Origin: Gnetum montanum
Taxonomy: Eukaryota; Streptophyta; Gnetopsida; Gnetales; Gnetaceae
Assembly (NCBI GenBank): GCA_015680685.1
Contig: MNCI01004796.1
Coordinates: 39,307 to 103,306, forward strand
Reading direction: 5' to 3'
DNA: 64,000 bases
The translations under genes and the position numbers were made by a program. The notes beneath the pieces are model-generated. The model had not been told where the DNA came from and made no database searches. It saw only the letters and a list, made by a program, of their open reading frames with translations. Shown here one piece after another: positions 31,998 through 43,530 of this stretch; the stretch's first letter is position 1; each line of letters begins with the position of its first letter.

Positions 31998-34440
31998 TTA
32001 CTTCCATGCATCTTTGAGACAGTTTTATATTCTCATTTTCAAGTCATTGGCTATCTTTTGGTTTAGTGGCTACTGTGTAGACTGGGTTTTGCTCACACAC
32101 ATGCTCCTAAACGTATGGTGGGCTGGTGTAGGGGTTGTGTTAATATTTTGAACTTCTGGCCCACAATTGCACCCTTTATCATTATTGGTGATGCATGGAT
32201 TCTTTTGTCTCTCCACAATGATAGGTTTATCATTTATGTCTTGTGTTGGAGTGGTGATGGTTATTGGCTCTTGTGTATGACTAGAAGACATCATTTTTGT
32301 AAGGAAGGTTTTGCATTAGATTGGCCTTGTGTTGGTTTAGGTGATGTAGTAGGTCCATGAGTGTTTTGCTTTGACTTACAACCTTTCCTCGAGAAGGGAC
32401 GTTTCCGAGACTTTGGTTGAGACCTACTAGAATTATCATTTATGTGTATGTTTGTAGCACAAGTGGCATTCTCTCATTGATGTTGTGATGAAAAACCTTG
32501 CTATGTTGTTGGAGGTGAAATATGGTGGAGGTGAGTATGAGAATATTAAGGATATGATGTAGAGTGAGAGGTGTGAGGTGGTCATATCGTATAAGATGTT
32601 GTGGGATAATGATATTTGGGAGAGTGATAGTAGTGATTTGAAGTAGATAAAGTGAAATTGGTTGGTGAAATAGGGTGTTGAACATAATATCCATGTGGGT
32701 TTGGTTGGTAGGAAGGATAAGTCTAGTTTGGTGGTGGCCTCCCCCATGACTATGGTTGTTGCCACTATGGTTGATGCCAATGTTGAGCCTGGTAATAAGT
32801 CCCCCTAGGATAGTATGATTGGTTTTGGGGTTGTCTAAAATTATTATGTAGAAGAGGAAATCTCCTAGGAATTTACTTCTGTACAAACTTTGGATTTAAT
32901 GCCCCTACCTAGTTGTTATGTAGATGCAACAAGATCAAGCAATGGCTCTTTAGATGGTCATATATGCAAATTTCACATCCATTATCTTCATCTATGGTTG
33001 AGTCTATAGCCTCACTTTCTTCAACCATGTTTCTTGTTTGTTGATAAGTGTTCCTAGTTGTTTCTTGGTTCTTTTCCCCCTTTTGTTGTGATCACTTAAT
33101 TTGCTTTGTGTTACTCTCTCCTCTATGGTTTCTATGTAAGCTTTAACTTTCTCATTCATCCCTTCCAACATCTCTCTTTGCTTTGCTTCAAGCTCATTGA
33201 TAAAATTTTGTATTGAAAAGGTTTGTCGTAAAATCATCTTGTTAAGGGCTATCTCTTTTTCCTCCTCATAGATATGGACCCTTTTCTTTTAAAGAATTGG
33301 GTCCCAGTTATTTTCCTCTACATTCTCCCATTTGCATAGCTCTCCTTCTTCTTTTGCCACATGCTTGATCAACTCTCGAATCTGATGAGTTCGTAGCTCA
33401 TATCATTAACTTGGAGCATACATCCCAAGGGTCTCCCTTGTTTCATTACAAAGCCCATCTATGATGTGAAAAAGTTACCTTTCCTTAGAGAAACCATGGC
33501 CTAGGCATCTATGTAGAAGAAAATAGTATCTGTCCAAAGCCACATCCAAGGTTTCATGATTCTCTTACTTCCACTCTTGGATTTCTTTTCTTAGGTTAGA
33601 TACTCTTGCATAGGTTTTGTATTTTTTGTTGAAAAGTTCTAGCATTGTGGACCACTGGTGAATGGAACTTGGTTCCAATGATCTATACCAACTTTCAACT
33701 TCATTGATTAGTGTCCTAGGAAAGAGCTTAAGTTTTTGCCATCCATTCTCAATGTTGCATAAGACAAAGGCATCATGGAAGGCTTGTATATGATGTTGTG
33801 GATCTAAGTTGTAGCCTCTCGCAAATTTAGGGATATTGTTTATATCAAGCTTGGGTAAGTGACTATCCTTGCAATGCTTGTGAGGTAGCTTAACTACCTC
33901 CATGATCTGCATTAGGCTCTTAGTGACTAACAAGGGTTCATCATCATCAGACATGTTGTGATGAAAATTTCTATTTCTATTCATTTGAATATGATGATCT
34001 TGTCTATGCTCATGGTGATGTCTTTGATTTTTCCCTTGGGTTTGATTTCTATCTTTGTCTTGATCCCGTAGTGGAGCTCTATCTCTATACCTACATTCAT
34101 CATCATTAGAACTAGACATTAAAGAGGAAGAGGAAGATGAGAAACTGGGAGAATTGACATGGCTTCTATAATTCTCCCCATGATCCCTTGATTTATCTTA
34201 TCTAGGTTTAGAGGAGGTCTTAGGCCTTGAGGCCCTCCATCATCTAGGACTTACTACATCTCCTCTAGGATTTTTTGCACCAGTTGAATATAGTCTTTGA
34301 GTGTAGTAAGGTCTAAATGAGCATAGGAAACCCTTTCTTGAGGTTTTTCACTCCAATTTTCTTTAGTATATATCCTATCATTTCTTCTATGAGTGTTCTT
34401 ATCATATGATGCATTATTGGTCTTGGGTGAACAAGACATG
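31998..34440 (-). pseudogene. gag: E3 gag (degraded)
   Basis: The probable start is the ATG at 34440 (MSCSPKTNN). The core (34119-33565, 184 codons) has PKLDINNIPKFARGYNLDP, FPRTLINEVESWYRSLEP and WSTMLELFNKKYKTYARVS, the best uninterrupted copy of this Gag core. The knuckle near 32985-32945 is intact: C-E-I-C-I-Y-D-H-L-K-S-H-C. A proline- and histidine-rich linker (32886-32440) and a T/P-rich tail follow. There is then a direct passage into spacer with no protease. Stops and frameshifts occur between pieces. Confidence 0.8.
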
Positions 34441-34552
34441 GTTTTGTCTAACAATGTGTGTGACTTAAAATATTAATGTTTTCTAAGAGATAGATTGTTA
34501 ATACCTTTATAGTGATCATGTATAATATAACTAATCTAGATAACTAGCATCA

Positions 34553-34570
34553 TCTCCTACAACAATGCCA
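34553..34570 (-). other. Primer binding site of E3 (decayed tRNA-Asp type)
   Basis: The minus strand reads TGGCATTGTTGTAGGAGA, one base after the 5' LTR. It has the same layout as E1, with more transitions away from the tRNA-Asp complement. Confidence 0.6.
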
Positions 34571-34571
34571 A

Positions 34572-35460
34572 TGAGGAGCAGTGAGGTACCCTTAAATCCA
34601 ACCATATCAATCACAAGCGTTCATGCATGATTCAGTCAAATTCCGTGGATGGGACTAGTTGCGGCATCTAGATCGCTATGTATTGAGCGTAGTTTTTTGT
34701 CTTCCCACTTGGACTAGTGGTAGCTTTGTCATGTATGGTTTAGTCCAGAATGAGGCACATGATTTTTTTTTATTTTATTGTTCTATGATTAACAATAGGT
34801 TGAAACTTAATTTATGATCAATTCAACTAATCTAATTGCTACTTAATAATCAACTACCCTAACATAAGTTTCTGATCCCACTTCCTGTGCATATCTTAAA
34901 CACATATAACACTGTTGGGTTACCAAACGTTAAGCATTGTTGGGATTACCAAGAGTCATACACATGCTTGAAGCAATTGTACTTATGTGCTTAATTAATT
35001 AACATGCATGAAAATGTAAATATTAACTAAGTACATGAAAAGTAAATTGCATGGAAAGTAAATCTAATGTAAGTCAAAGTGCTACAATGAATAAGAATCA
35101 ATCTTGATCTTATTTCCACTCATGGAATATGTCTAGGTACTTGCCAATCGAATAAGACTTCATATAACTGACTTAGATCCACTTTGTGGGCACTCACTGA
35201 CTATTCTCTAAGATTACAGAATAAAAGTATAAGAATTTGACTATTGTATTAACAAAACTATGAAAAACTATTGCAAAACTAACTTCAAATCGGGAGTCGA
35301 GGAGCTATATTTATAGGCTAGTGTATACCCCTTGACGTTGAATACCTGATGTTGCATCAAGACTTCAATGTTGCATACCTAACGTTGTGTACTTGACGTC
35401 AAAGTAGACAGAAAATAAAGATTCATCATATGTCAAGGCTAGGAAAATCATGACTCATCA
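34572..35460 (-). repeat. E3 5' LTR
   Basis: An 889-bp partner of 23184-24097. The U3 array at 35328-35402 has GACGTTG/AACGTTG/GATGTTG-type units and a GACGTC palindrome. The TATA box is near 35310 on the minus strand. Confidence 0.85.
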
Positions 35461-35465
35461 TGGTT

Positions 35466-36289
35466 TTATGCTCTATGGAATAAAAAATAATGACTCTTTA
35501 ACTACCTAGCGTATGAAATAAATTCTTTTGATGATATAATATAAAAAATAAAAATAAATACTTTAAAAATTTTTCTACATTATTTAGTGTTTTAATCATC
35601 AAATTTCTTCTTTTAGGGCTATAGAATAATTATCCTCAATGTTGTCATTTTATTTAACATGGAATTAGGAAATTAGGGAAATAATTAGAAATTTGTAACA
35701 ACTATGCAAATAATTGTGCATGGAAATAAAAACTTATTTTATCCATGCAATAGATTAAAGAGGGAGAGATTTTATATGAGAAGAATATTCTACTGATGAA
35801 GTTTATATTTAAAACTTAATATGAATTAACATGTATCTTAAATGTATTTAATTTTAAAATATTTAAGAATTTAATTTATATTGTACCATCTAGCTTGGTG
35901 GTTATGATTTCAAATCCCTAGTGTTATATAATATTTAAAAGATCTCTCTCAACTAAACATCTCTATTAATATGTTGAAGGCAAGGCCTAAGAAGAAGACC
36001 ATGATAGAAGAAATTGTAGAGGTTACTTTTAAGTTCCACACTATTGTAATTAAAATTTCTATTTATTTAATCTTTGAATGATAACTTCCACATGTTAAAT
36101 AATCTAGAAAGCTATGAATTCCTTTCATGGAGTTTTTTTTTTAATAGATAACTCAATGTTATTTGCTAGAATAAAATGTGAGATGTAGGATTTCTATGCT
36201 AAGACTTTTACCACTAAGTTAACAACTCATTGTTAGCTTATTAATGAGTTGGCTATAATATTTTCCTTTAAGGGAAAAATATCATATGA
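35466..36289. other. Intergenic, AT-rich
   Basis: No recognised coding sequence. It may include the 5' part of the LINE remnant that begins near 36290, too decayed to read. Confidence 0.4.
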
Positions 36290-37325
36290 TTAGAAGACAA
36301 ACACTCTAGGTTTCTTCTATAAGAATAATGTAAACATTCAAAATTATGGAAACTATAGAGGCATCAAGCTATGGATTCTAGTATAATGTTTAAGGCAAAA
36401 ATCGACTATGTTTTCTAATTATTTTGATTTATGCTTTTAAGATCAGCTATGGGGGCTTTTTTTTTTTTTTTTGCTAATAGAATTATAAATAATTTATATG
36501 TAAGAAGAGGAATTTGCATATGATTTTCATCATTTTAGAAAAATCTTATTATAAAGTTTTCTAGGAAATTATTTGAAGTATACTAAAGAGAAGGATATTC
36601 CTATTAGGTATGTAAAGGCTATTCAAGAAATGTATGATAGAGCTACCATTTAAGTTTATATTGTCTATGTATGATATTCCTTGGTGTATGTTCTTTACAA
36701 TTTGATATTGTATTGGTAGATAAATCTAAGGAACCTTTGAATATGAAATGGAGACTTGGAGAATTATCCTATAATGTAAGGGGTTGAGAATTAATCAAAG
36801 TAAAATAGAATACATGAAGTATACTTTTAGTGGAATAACAAATAATGAATATATGAAGATGAGAGTTCAAAACTAAGAAGTTTCTTAATGTAAATAATTC
36901 TATTAATTTGGATTACTTATTAAACGAATGATAAGATCAACAATGATATCATAAACATAATTAAAGTATAATGGATAGAATGGTGAGAAGTTAGTGGTGT
37001 ACTTTGTGATAGAAACATCCTTGCTAGGTTAAACGAAAAGTTTTATAAAACTATGACACGACCTACAATTTTGTATCATGTAGAACATCAACCTTTCATA
37101 AAACATCATCCTCAACACATATATGTAGTAGAGATACAAAATGCTTAGGTAGATGTTAGGTATTAATTTGAAATATAGCATTAGGAACTCTCTTATTAGA
37201 AAAATCTTGGAAGTATTAACAATAGGTAAGAAGATTAAGAAAAGTGATCTTAGATGGTATTCTCATGTGCTAGGAAGACCAAAGAATGCATGTGTTAGAA
37301 GATGTTGCTTTATTAAATTTGACTA
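36290..37325 (+). pseudogene. LINE reverse transcriptase fragment
   Basis: Plus-strand frames, with stops, show landmarks of plant LINE RT in order: LGFFYKNNV..NYGNYRGIKL (about 36300-36375), YTKEKDIPIRYVKAIQEMYD (about 36580-36640), IPWCMFF (about 36680), METWRIIL..KGLRINQSKIEYMK (about 36745-36820), SGVLCDR..LNEKFYKTMTRPTILY (about 36990-37075) and SDLRWYSHVLGRPKNACVRR (about 37240-37310). The block after MYDRA, up to and including the FADD catalytic residues, is lost: the frame goes from MYDRATI almost straight to PWCMFF. It is therefore an inactive, internally deleted copy. Element E6 lies 77 bp downstream. Confidence 0.8.
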
Positions 37326-37397
37326 AACATACTTACTTTGCAAGCATAGAGATAGATATTTAAAATTGGTGTGTTAATGCATATTTAGCTTTCAATA

Positions 37398-37402
37398 AAA
37401 GT
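37398..37402. repeat. Target-site duplication of E6, left (AAAGT)
   Basis: Identical to 49668-49672. Confidence 0.8.
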
Positions 37403-37597
37403 TGATGAATTATCATTGTGTTGTGTTAACAAGCCCCCATTGACATGGCCTTGTTGCTGGGGCCCCATTTATGTGGTGTTGCCCCATCAACGGGGCCCCA
37501 TTGATGTGGCCACATTTACGTGGTATTGCCTTATTGATGGGGCCACATCAAAATAGCATTTGTTACATCTATGGGGTCCTATTGACATAGCATTTAT
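37403..37597 (+). repeat. E6 5' LTR, U3 fragment only
   Basis: It begins TGATGAATTATCATTG and follows the 3' LTR through a GGGGCCCCAT-type repeat array (37430-37590). It then breaks into Gag N-terminal coding sequence. TATA, R, U5, PBS and the gag start are deleted. Confidence 0.8.
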
Positions 37598-39935
37598 TAC
37601 ATATTGCCTCAAGATGGACAAATGTGATGGCATGATATGGAACACAACATGGTCATGCCTCTCAATCGATTTGTGCCCAGGATGCTACTTCAAAATCTTA
37701 GGAGGTTGGACATACAAGATTTTCAAGAGGAGTATGTTGTGCATGATGATGACTACCAGGACTACCATTCCACTCAAACACAACGTAGGAGAGATTGATA
37801 CTAGGAGAAGCACCATGAGTTTGTGATGGGAAAACAGTTTACCAATCCCTTGTTCTAGCTTAACCAAAATGACAATGAGGACTCCTCCCACTCCATTTGG
37901 GGGATTTCAACCTAAAGATTCTCCATCCCTTGTTATTGGTGATGGGGGTGTGACCCTGAACCTACACTTGACTATCAACAATCCAGGTTTGGGTAAAGAT
38001 GGTAGTCAAGGTAGGGGCTCATAAAAGTGTCAAGAGGATAAGAAAACTAATGAACGTGGTCGTGAAAATCAAAGAGAAATTTCTAGACACCATGATGGTG
38101 GTAGTCCTCCTTCCTCTTCACCTTCTTCATCTACATATTTTTTTTTCTTTCTCTTTTGGTTCTAACAAATGCCATAGTAAGCATAACCGTGATGGAGGTG
38201 AATAGTGGGCCAATAATGATGATCTCCAAGCCCGCAATGATTGAAGGGGTAAAAAAGGACATCATTAGTGGCAACAAAATAATGATGATGTTGAGCCTTT
38301 GTTGGAAACCTAAAGCATGCTAAATATTGTAGAACCTGTAAAAATTCCAACTAGGCATGTGAAAGATAGTCAGATTAGATGGCTTGGTATGAATAATATT
38401 TGTAGATTTGAGGGGGAATATAACTCTAATCCACAAAAACATCTTCAAGATTTTCATAATACTTGTACCTTACAAAATATTAAAAATGATTGGTGGAAAT
38501 TAAAGTTATTTTCCACAACACTCATCAAGGAAGTAGAAAGCTAGTACCAGTCCTTGGAGCCAAAATTTATTCATCGATGAAGTACAATGCTAGAGCTATT
38601 TAATGATAAGTATCAAACATACTCTAGAGTGTCTAATCTAAGAAGGAAGATCCAAGGATGGAGGAAAGGAAACCATGAACCCTTGGACACTACCATGGGC
38701 AGATACTATTCTCTCATACATCAATGCATTGGCCATGATTATTCTTAGCAGGAATAAATTTGCCATATCATGGATGGACTTAGATTAGAAATAAGAAGTA
38801 CTCTTGGGGTCTATGCCTAAGGGAGACTATCAACACGTAGAGCCCATCAAATCCAAAGGCTAATTGAGTAGGTAGCAAAAGAATGAGAGCTGAGAAAATG
38901 CAAAAGTGTAGATGAATATAATAGGGATCCTTCCATAAGAAAGAGGGGGGCCTTGATTTTGTGATAGTGAGGAATAATCATCACTTGATGAAGTGGTAAA
39001 CAAAAAGACCTTGTCAATTCAGAAATCTATGTCTGAAATTTTAGCTAAGATGGATAAAATATGGAATTTTTTGGATGAAAAATTCTAAACTACTCTGAAA
39101 ATCATTTAAGAATCACAAGTAGAGTACTGATCATAACCACAAGAGGTGAAAAGAAACTAAATGTGCCTACTAAAGGGCTAAGGGCAAGATTTCTGTAGTA
39201 GATGAAGTTGCAAAAAATAAATGATATGATGATGGTGGGTGTGACATCTGCCAATGTGAAAATCCTAAGGGATGTTGCCCCATTATGTCATACTTATAGA
39301 AATTTGGGGTGTATGCATTAAATCCATGACTAGTAAAAAGGAAAGCACCCAGAAGGTTGCATTATCCTTAAGACAATCCTAGGTAGTTTCATCAACAATA
39401 ACAATATTATCCAAGTAAAACTCCACCACCAGCATATGAGCAATATCAATAGTGGCACCAACCACAGTCATGGGGGAAGTCACCACCAAGGTAGTAGTAC
39501 CCTTATAGGCAACTAGATCCATATGGATATTACATTCACCAACCCCTATCTCCACATGACTCTTCCAGTCACTTTTCTTCTTTCTAACATCACTACTACC
39601 CTCTCAAATACTATAGAGCTCACTCTCCAAATTCTAGGAGGGATGCCACATTTTATCCTTATTCTTCTCCTATTTCTACACCTATTCCTCCATCCTCAAC
39701 ACAACTACCACTTGCTCCATCCATGTAGGATGAACTTTCAGCCTAGTCATAATAATTTAACGCTACCATGGTTGTTAATCTACAAGTGGTTCATCAACTG
39801 AGGGGTTCAAAATGTCATGCTTGTAAAAGACCTTTCTTTCAATCCAATAGCCCTACTAAGCCCTCAAAGGCTCAGATGACTTACAACCTAGCTCCTACAT
39901 CATCCTTTGCAAACCATTCCATTGGGTCCCCTTGA
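37598..39935 (+). pseudogene. gag: E6 gag (degraded)
   Basis: The N-terminal frame reads WHDMEHNMVMPLNRFVPRML and then DDDYQDYHSTQTQRRRD, closely parallel to E5 at 52850-53020. The core (38317-38830) has MNNICRFEGEYNSNPQKHLQ, WWKLKLFSTTLIKEVES, LELFNDKYQTYSRVSNLR and PLDTTMGRYYSLIHQ, with stops. The knuckle at 39240-39278 reads C-D-I-C-Q-C-E-N-P-K-G-C-C, with the histidine changed to asparagine. A P/S/Y-rich linker (39430-39740) is homologous to that of E4. The start codon is missing through the LTR-gag deletion. Confidence 0.8.
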
Positions 39936-39949
39936 AACTAAATGCCATC

Positions 39950-40400
39950 CAAAATCCATACTGTTATGCTCACTCATGCTATATCTAATTGGATACAGGA
40001 TTTCAACCTTCCAAGGAAATTAGCTAATCCTAGAAGTCCTCTTATCTATATATAGATTACTGGGAATAAATCATGTAAGGCTCTTCTTAATTCAAGTTCT
40101 AGTATGAACTTGATTTCTCATGAGATGTATATTTCCTGGAACTTGTCACCTCTCAAGAAGAGTAATATCAGATTAGAACTAGTAGACCAATCCATTACTA
40201 TTTCATTGGAACTGGTCAAAGAAATTGTGACCACTTTTTATTGGTGGTCTTATCTTATCAATTTCCTAGTAATCAAGGTTGAGAACTGTAAGGGGAACTT
40301 CCCAATTATTATGGGAAGGGCATGGTTAAATACTATTGATGCAAGAATGGACATTAGAGATCTTTCCCTAAATGAATTTGGAAATATTGAGAAGAGATGA
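39950..40400 (+). pseudogene. pro: E6 aspartic protease
   Basis: HTVMLTHAISNWIQDFNLP, then CKALLNSSSSMNLISHEMY, then ELVKEIVTTFYWWSYLINFL and PIIMGRAWLNTIDARMDIRD. It is collinear with the E4 protease. The catalytic aspartate of the DxG motif is replaced by asparagine (LLNSSSS in place of LLDLGSG). The last 98 codons (40104-40400) are open. It should be inactive. Confidence 0.85.
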
Positions 40401-40939
40401 GTTCCACACATCACGTACAATAATACATGGTGCAATTACATGCAAAAACTATGGTCCATGAAATGAGCATCTATTTTTGCATGCAAGTAATGTGCACATG
40501 ATGTAGATATTCAAAAGTGTCTATATGCAATAGCTACAAAATAAGAGTGCACCTAGTGGTTGATCACTAATTCTGAAAGTAGCACAATGTGCATGGAACC
40601 TAGTGAGAGCTTGACATGCACATATTTTGTAAGCATGGATGAACTAGAGTAATTTCATTACCAACTCTCTGATGATGAAAATGCTAATACCAATTGTGGA
40701 GAGTTGGAGATCCCTAAGAATTTTAAACAAGAGCCCCTAGAATTGAAAACTCTACCTATTGGCCTAGAATATGCATTCTTAAAAAATGGCAAGCTGGTTA
40801 TACTCAATGCCAAACTTGCTCTTGAGCAGAAAGTAAAGTTGTTGAAAGTGGTTAAAAAATAGCCAACAACCTTTGCTTGGTCATATCTTAAACTAACTAG
40901 AATTGATCCAAAAATATACCAGCATTGCATTTACACTAA

Positions 40940-41560
40940 TCCATCCATAAACCCAAGGAGGCAACCACAATGGTGGTTGAATCCAAAATTGAAGCAAATC
41001 ATCAAAGAGGAGATTGAATAACTTCTTAAGGGAGGGTTCATTTACAACATTGCAAATAGCAAGTGGATCAACCCACTTGTGATAGTGTTAAAGAGAGGTG
41101 GCAAGTGGTGGATTTGTGTTAACTTTAGGCTATTAAACATGGCAACATTCATAGATGATTTTTTGTTGAGATTCATTGATCAAGTGTTGGACATCATATC
41201 TAGGCATTACTATTATAGTTTTTTGGATGGTTATAGTGGCTATAACCAAATCCAAATTGCACAAGAAGATTAGGCCAAAAGAACATTCACAAGTCCCTAG
41301 GGGACCTTTTCATATCATAAGATGCCTGTCGGTTTGTGTAATGCTCTTGCCACTTTTCAATTTTTGGTCTTAAGCATCTTTCCACAACAAATAGCTAGTA
41401 GAGTGGAAGTCTTCATGGATGACTTCTCCACTTATCACACTACATTCGAGTAAGCCTTAGACCACATTAAGTAGTTACTAAAAATATGTGTGGAAACAAA
41501 TCTACTACTCAATTGGTGAAAGAGCCATCTCATGGTCTAAGATGACATTGTATTGGGGCA
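40940..41560 (+). pseudogene. pol: E6 reverse transcriptase
   Basis: Motifs in order: WWLNPKLKQIIKEEIE, then GGFIYNIANSKWINPLVIVL, GGKWWICVNFRLLNMAT, FLLRFIDQVLDII, YYYSFLDGYSGYNQIQIAQE, KMPVGLCNALATFQF and VEVFMDDFSTY. FMDD is the catalytic box and is retained. In-frame stops occur, for example after KEEIE and after QIAQED. The domain order and motifs are those of Ty3/gypsy RT. Confidence 0.9.
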
Positions 41561-41839
41561 TAGAATTTCATAGGAAGGGATTGAGGTAGACCTTAAAAAG
41601 ATAAGGATCATCCAATAAATCATCCATCAACTAAAAATTGTTAAAGATGTTCAATCATTCCTTGGACACACTAGCTACTGCCAAAAATTCATAGAGAATT
41701 TCTCTAAGATCATGAAATCATTGGTGGAGCTGACAAACAAAGATGCTCCCTTCATCTAGACTGAAGAATGTAAAAATGCATTCTAAAGCCTAAAGAAGAA
41801 GCTCATAGAGACTCCAATTCTACAAGCACATGACTGGTC

Positions 41840-42215
41840 TAGACCATTCCATATCATGATAGATGTATCTAATTGCACCTTGGGAGTTATGCTTACGTAT
41901 TTGAATGATAAAAAAAATCCATATTACATCCACTACACAAGTTAAAGCATTGTGGATGCACAGCTGAATTACAAAATCACAGAGAAAGAACTGATGGCAG
42001 TGGTGTATGATCTAGAAGAGTTTAGGCACTATGTGCTTGGATATAAAATGTTTGTGCACACTAATCACAATGGCATCAGCTTCCTCATGAACAAACCAAT
42101 GGTGAGCCCCTATTGCATATAGTGGCTCATGATCTTATAGGAATTTGATCTTACAATGGTAGATTGAAAAGGGACTGAGAATGTGGTTGTTGATCACTTG
42201 TCTTGGTTGTGATAG
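41840..42215 (+). pseudogene. pol: E6 RNase H
   Basis: Shows IDVSNCTLGVMLTY (first aspartate region), NYKITEKELMAVVYDLEEFR (glutamate) and HYVLGYKMFVHTNHNGISFL. TNH stands where TDH is usual, so a catalytic aspartate has become asparagine. Several stops follow (YCI-stop-WLMIL). Confidence 0.85.
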
Positions 42216-42389
42216 GATAACAAAGAGGAGGAAAGTCCACTATTTAATCTATTTCTTGATGAACTCCTCTTTGTCAAGGCTATAACTAAACAAGTGCCCC
42301 TAGAACCAAAATGGTATAATGACACCCTCATTTATCTTCTCACTCAGGATATGGCACAAGATTTGGATCACAAAAAGAAATAGCAGTTT

Positions 42390-43530
42390 CTTCATTGGGC
42401 TAAGCACTTCATGAAAATCAATGGACACATTTACAAGGTGTGTGTTGATGGTTTGGTTCATTGGTGTATCCTTGATGCAAATCAATTGTGTGTTCTCTAG
42501 GATGCTCAAGAAGGCCCTTGTTGAGGCCACTATGCTAGGAGATGCATGAGCATAAAAATCCTAATGGTAGGATACTATTGGACCACAATCTTCAGGGATG
42601 CACACTAATTCATTCAATCCTTTGAGCACTATCAATTAGATGTTGGGATGATTACATAAATGGAGGATCCTCAATAGTGGATTCAACCACTAGAACCCTT
42701 GATATATGGAGCATTGACTTCATGGGTCCCATCACATCCATGTCCAATAGGAAGGCATATATAATTGTTGTCATTGACTACTGTACCAAATGGGTAGAAG
42801 TAGCAACTATCATTGACTATACATCATTCACTGCTGATCAATTTGTATAACAAAATGTTGTGAATAGGTTTGGAGTGCCACATGTGCTAATTTTTGATAA
42901 TAGAACCCATTTTACATGTGCTACTTTTTAGAAACTCATGCAACGCTTCAGGGTTGAACATAAAGTAATAACACCCTATCACCCTCCAAGCCAATGGTCA
43001 AGAAAAGGTGACTAACAGGAAGATCACAAAGATTCTACCGAGAACTATTAGAAAATATAGAAGAGGATAGAGAACACAACTCAACGATGCCCTTTGGGCC
43101 TACTGCTCAACATGGAGACTCCCTATTAGCTACTCTTCCTATGAGCTAGTGTATGGAAAACTTTCAATGCTCCTAGTTTAGTCTGAGCTCTGTACACTCT
43201 CAACAGCCTATGACCTAGACCTAGACCTAAGTTTGGCACAAAAAGAAAGATTAATCAACCTAAATGTACTAGAAAAAAACTGATTGGTGATCCTATCCTT
43301 GAATGAGGTGCACAAGGCGTTCAATAAATAATGTCATGATCTTAGAATATGGAAAGTAAGATATCAACTAGGAGATAAGTTTCTCTATTATAATCCCACA
43401 CATGTTCCTGAATGAACCAAATTCCAAACATTGTGGGAGGGGCCTTATATAATTGATAAAACCTTTTCTTTTGGGGCCATGATCATACACAAACTTAAAA
43501 GCCCAAACAAAAGCAATTAGTTAACATCCA
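42390..43530 (+). pseudogene. pol: E6 integrase
   Basis: The N-terminal region has GHYARRCMSIKILMVGYYW with the zinc-binding cysteines lost (SFEHYQ). The core has SIDFMGP-like sequence, VVIDYCTKWVEVATI (first D) and GVPHVLIFDNRTHFTCATF (second D). Then come TPYHPPSQ and, after a frameshift, NGQEKVTNRKI (third acidic region), followed by LNDALWAYCSTWRLPI..YELVYGK. Multiple stops and at least one frameshift make it inactive. Confidence 0.85.

Larger units (their letters stand above)
23184..35460 (-). mobile_element. E3: gag-only Ty3/gypsy element, host of nested E2
   Basis: The LTRs are 23184-24097 (3') and 34572-35460 (5'). They start TGATGAGCAGTGAGG or TGAGGAGCAGTGAGG and end CTCATCA. They are flanked by TGATT (23179-23183) and TGGTT (35461-35465), a 5-bp duplication with one transition. 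A decayed Asp-type PBS is at 34553-34570 and the PPT at 24098. The interior has gag and post-pol spacer only, with no protease or pol. E2 interrupts it at 25155-30999. The flanks of E2 join into a sequence that lines up with the E1 spacer near 5790, which confirms the nesting. Confidence 0.85.
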
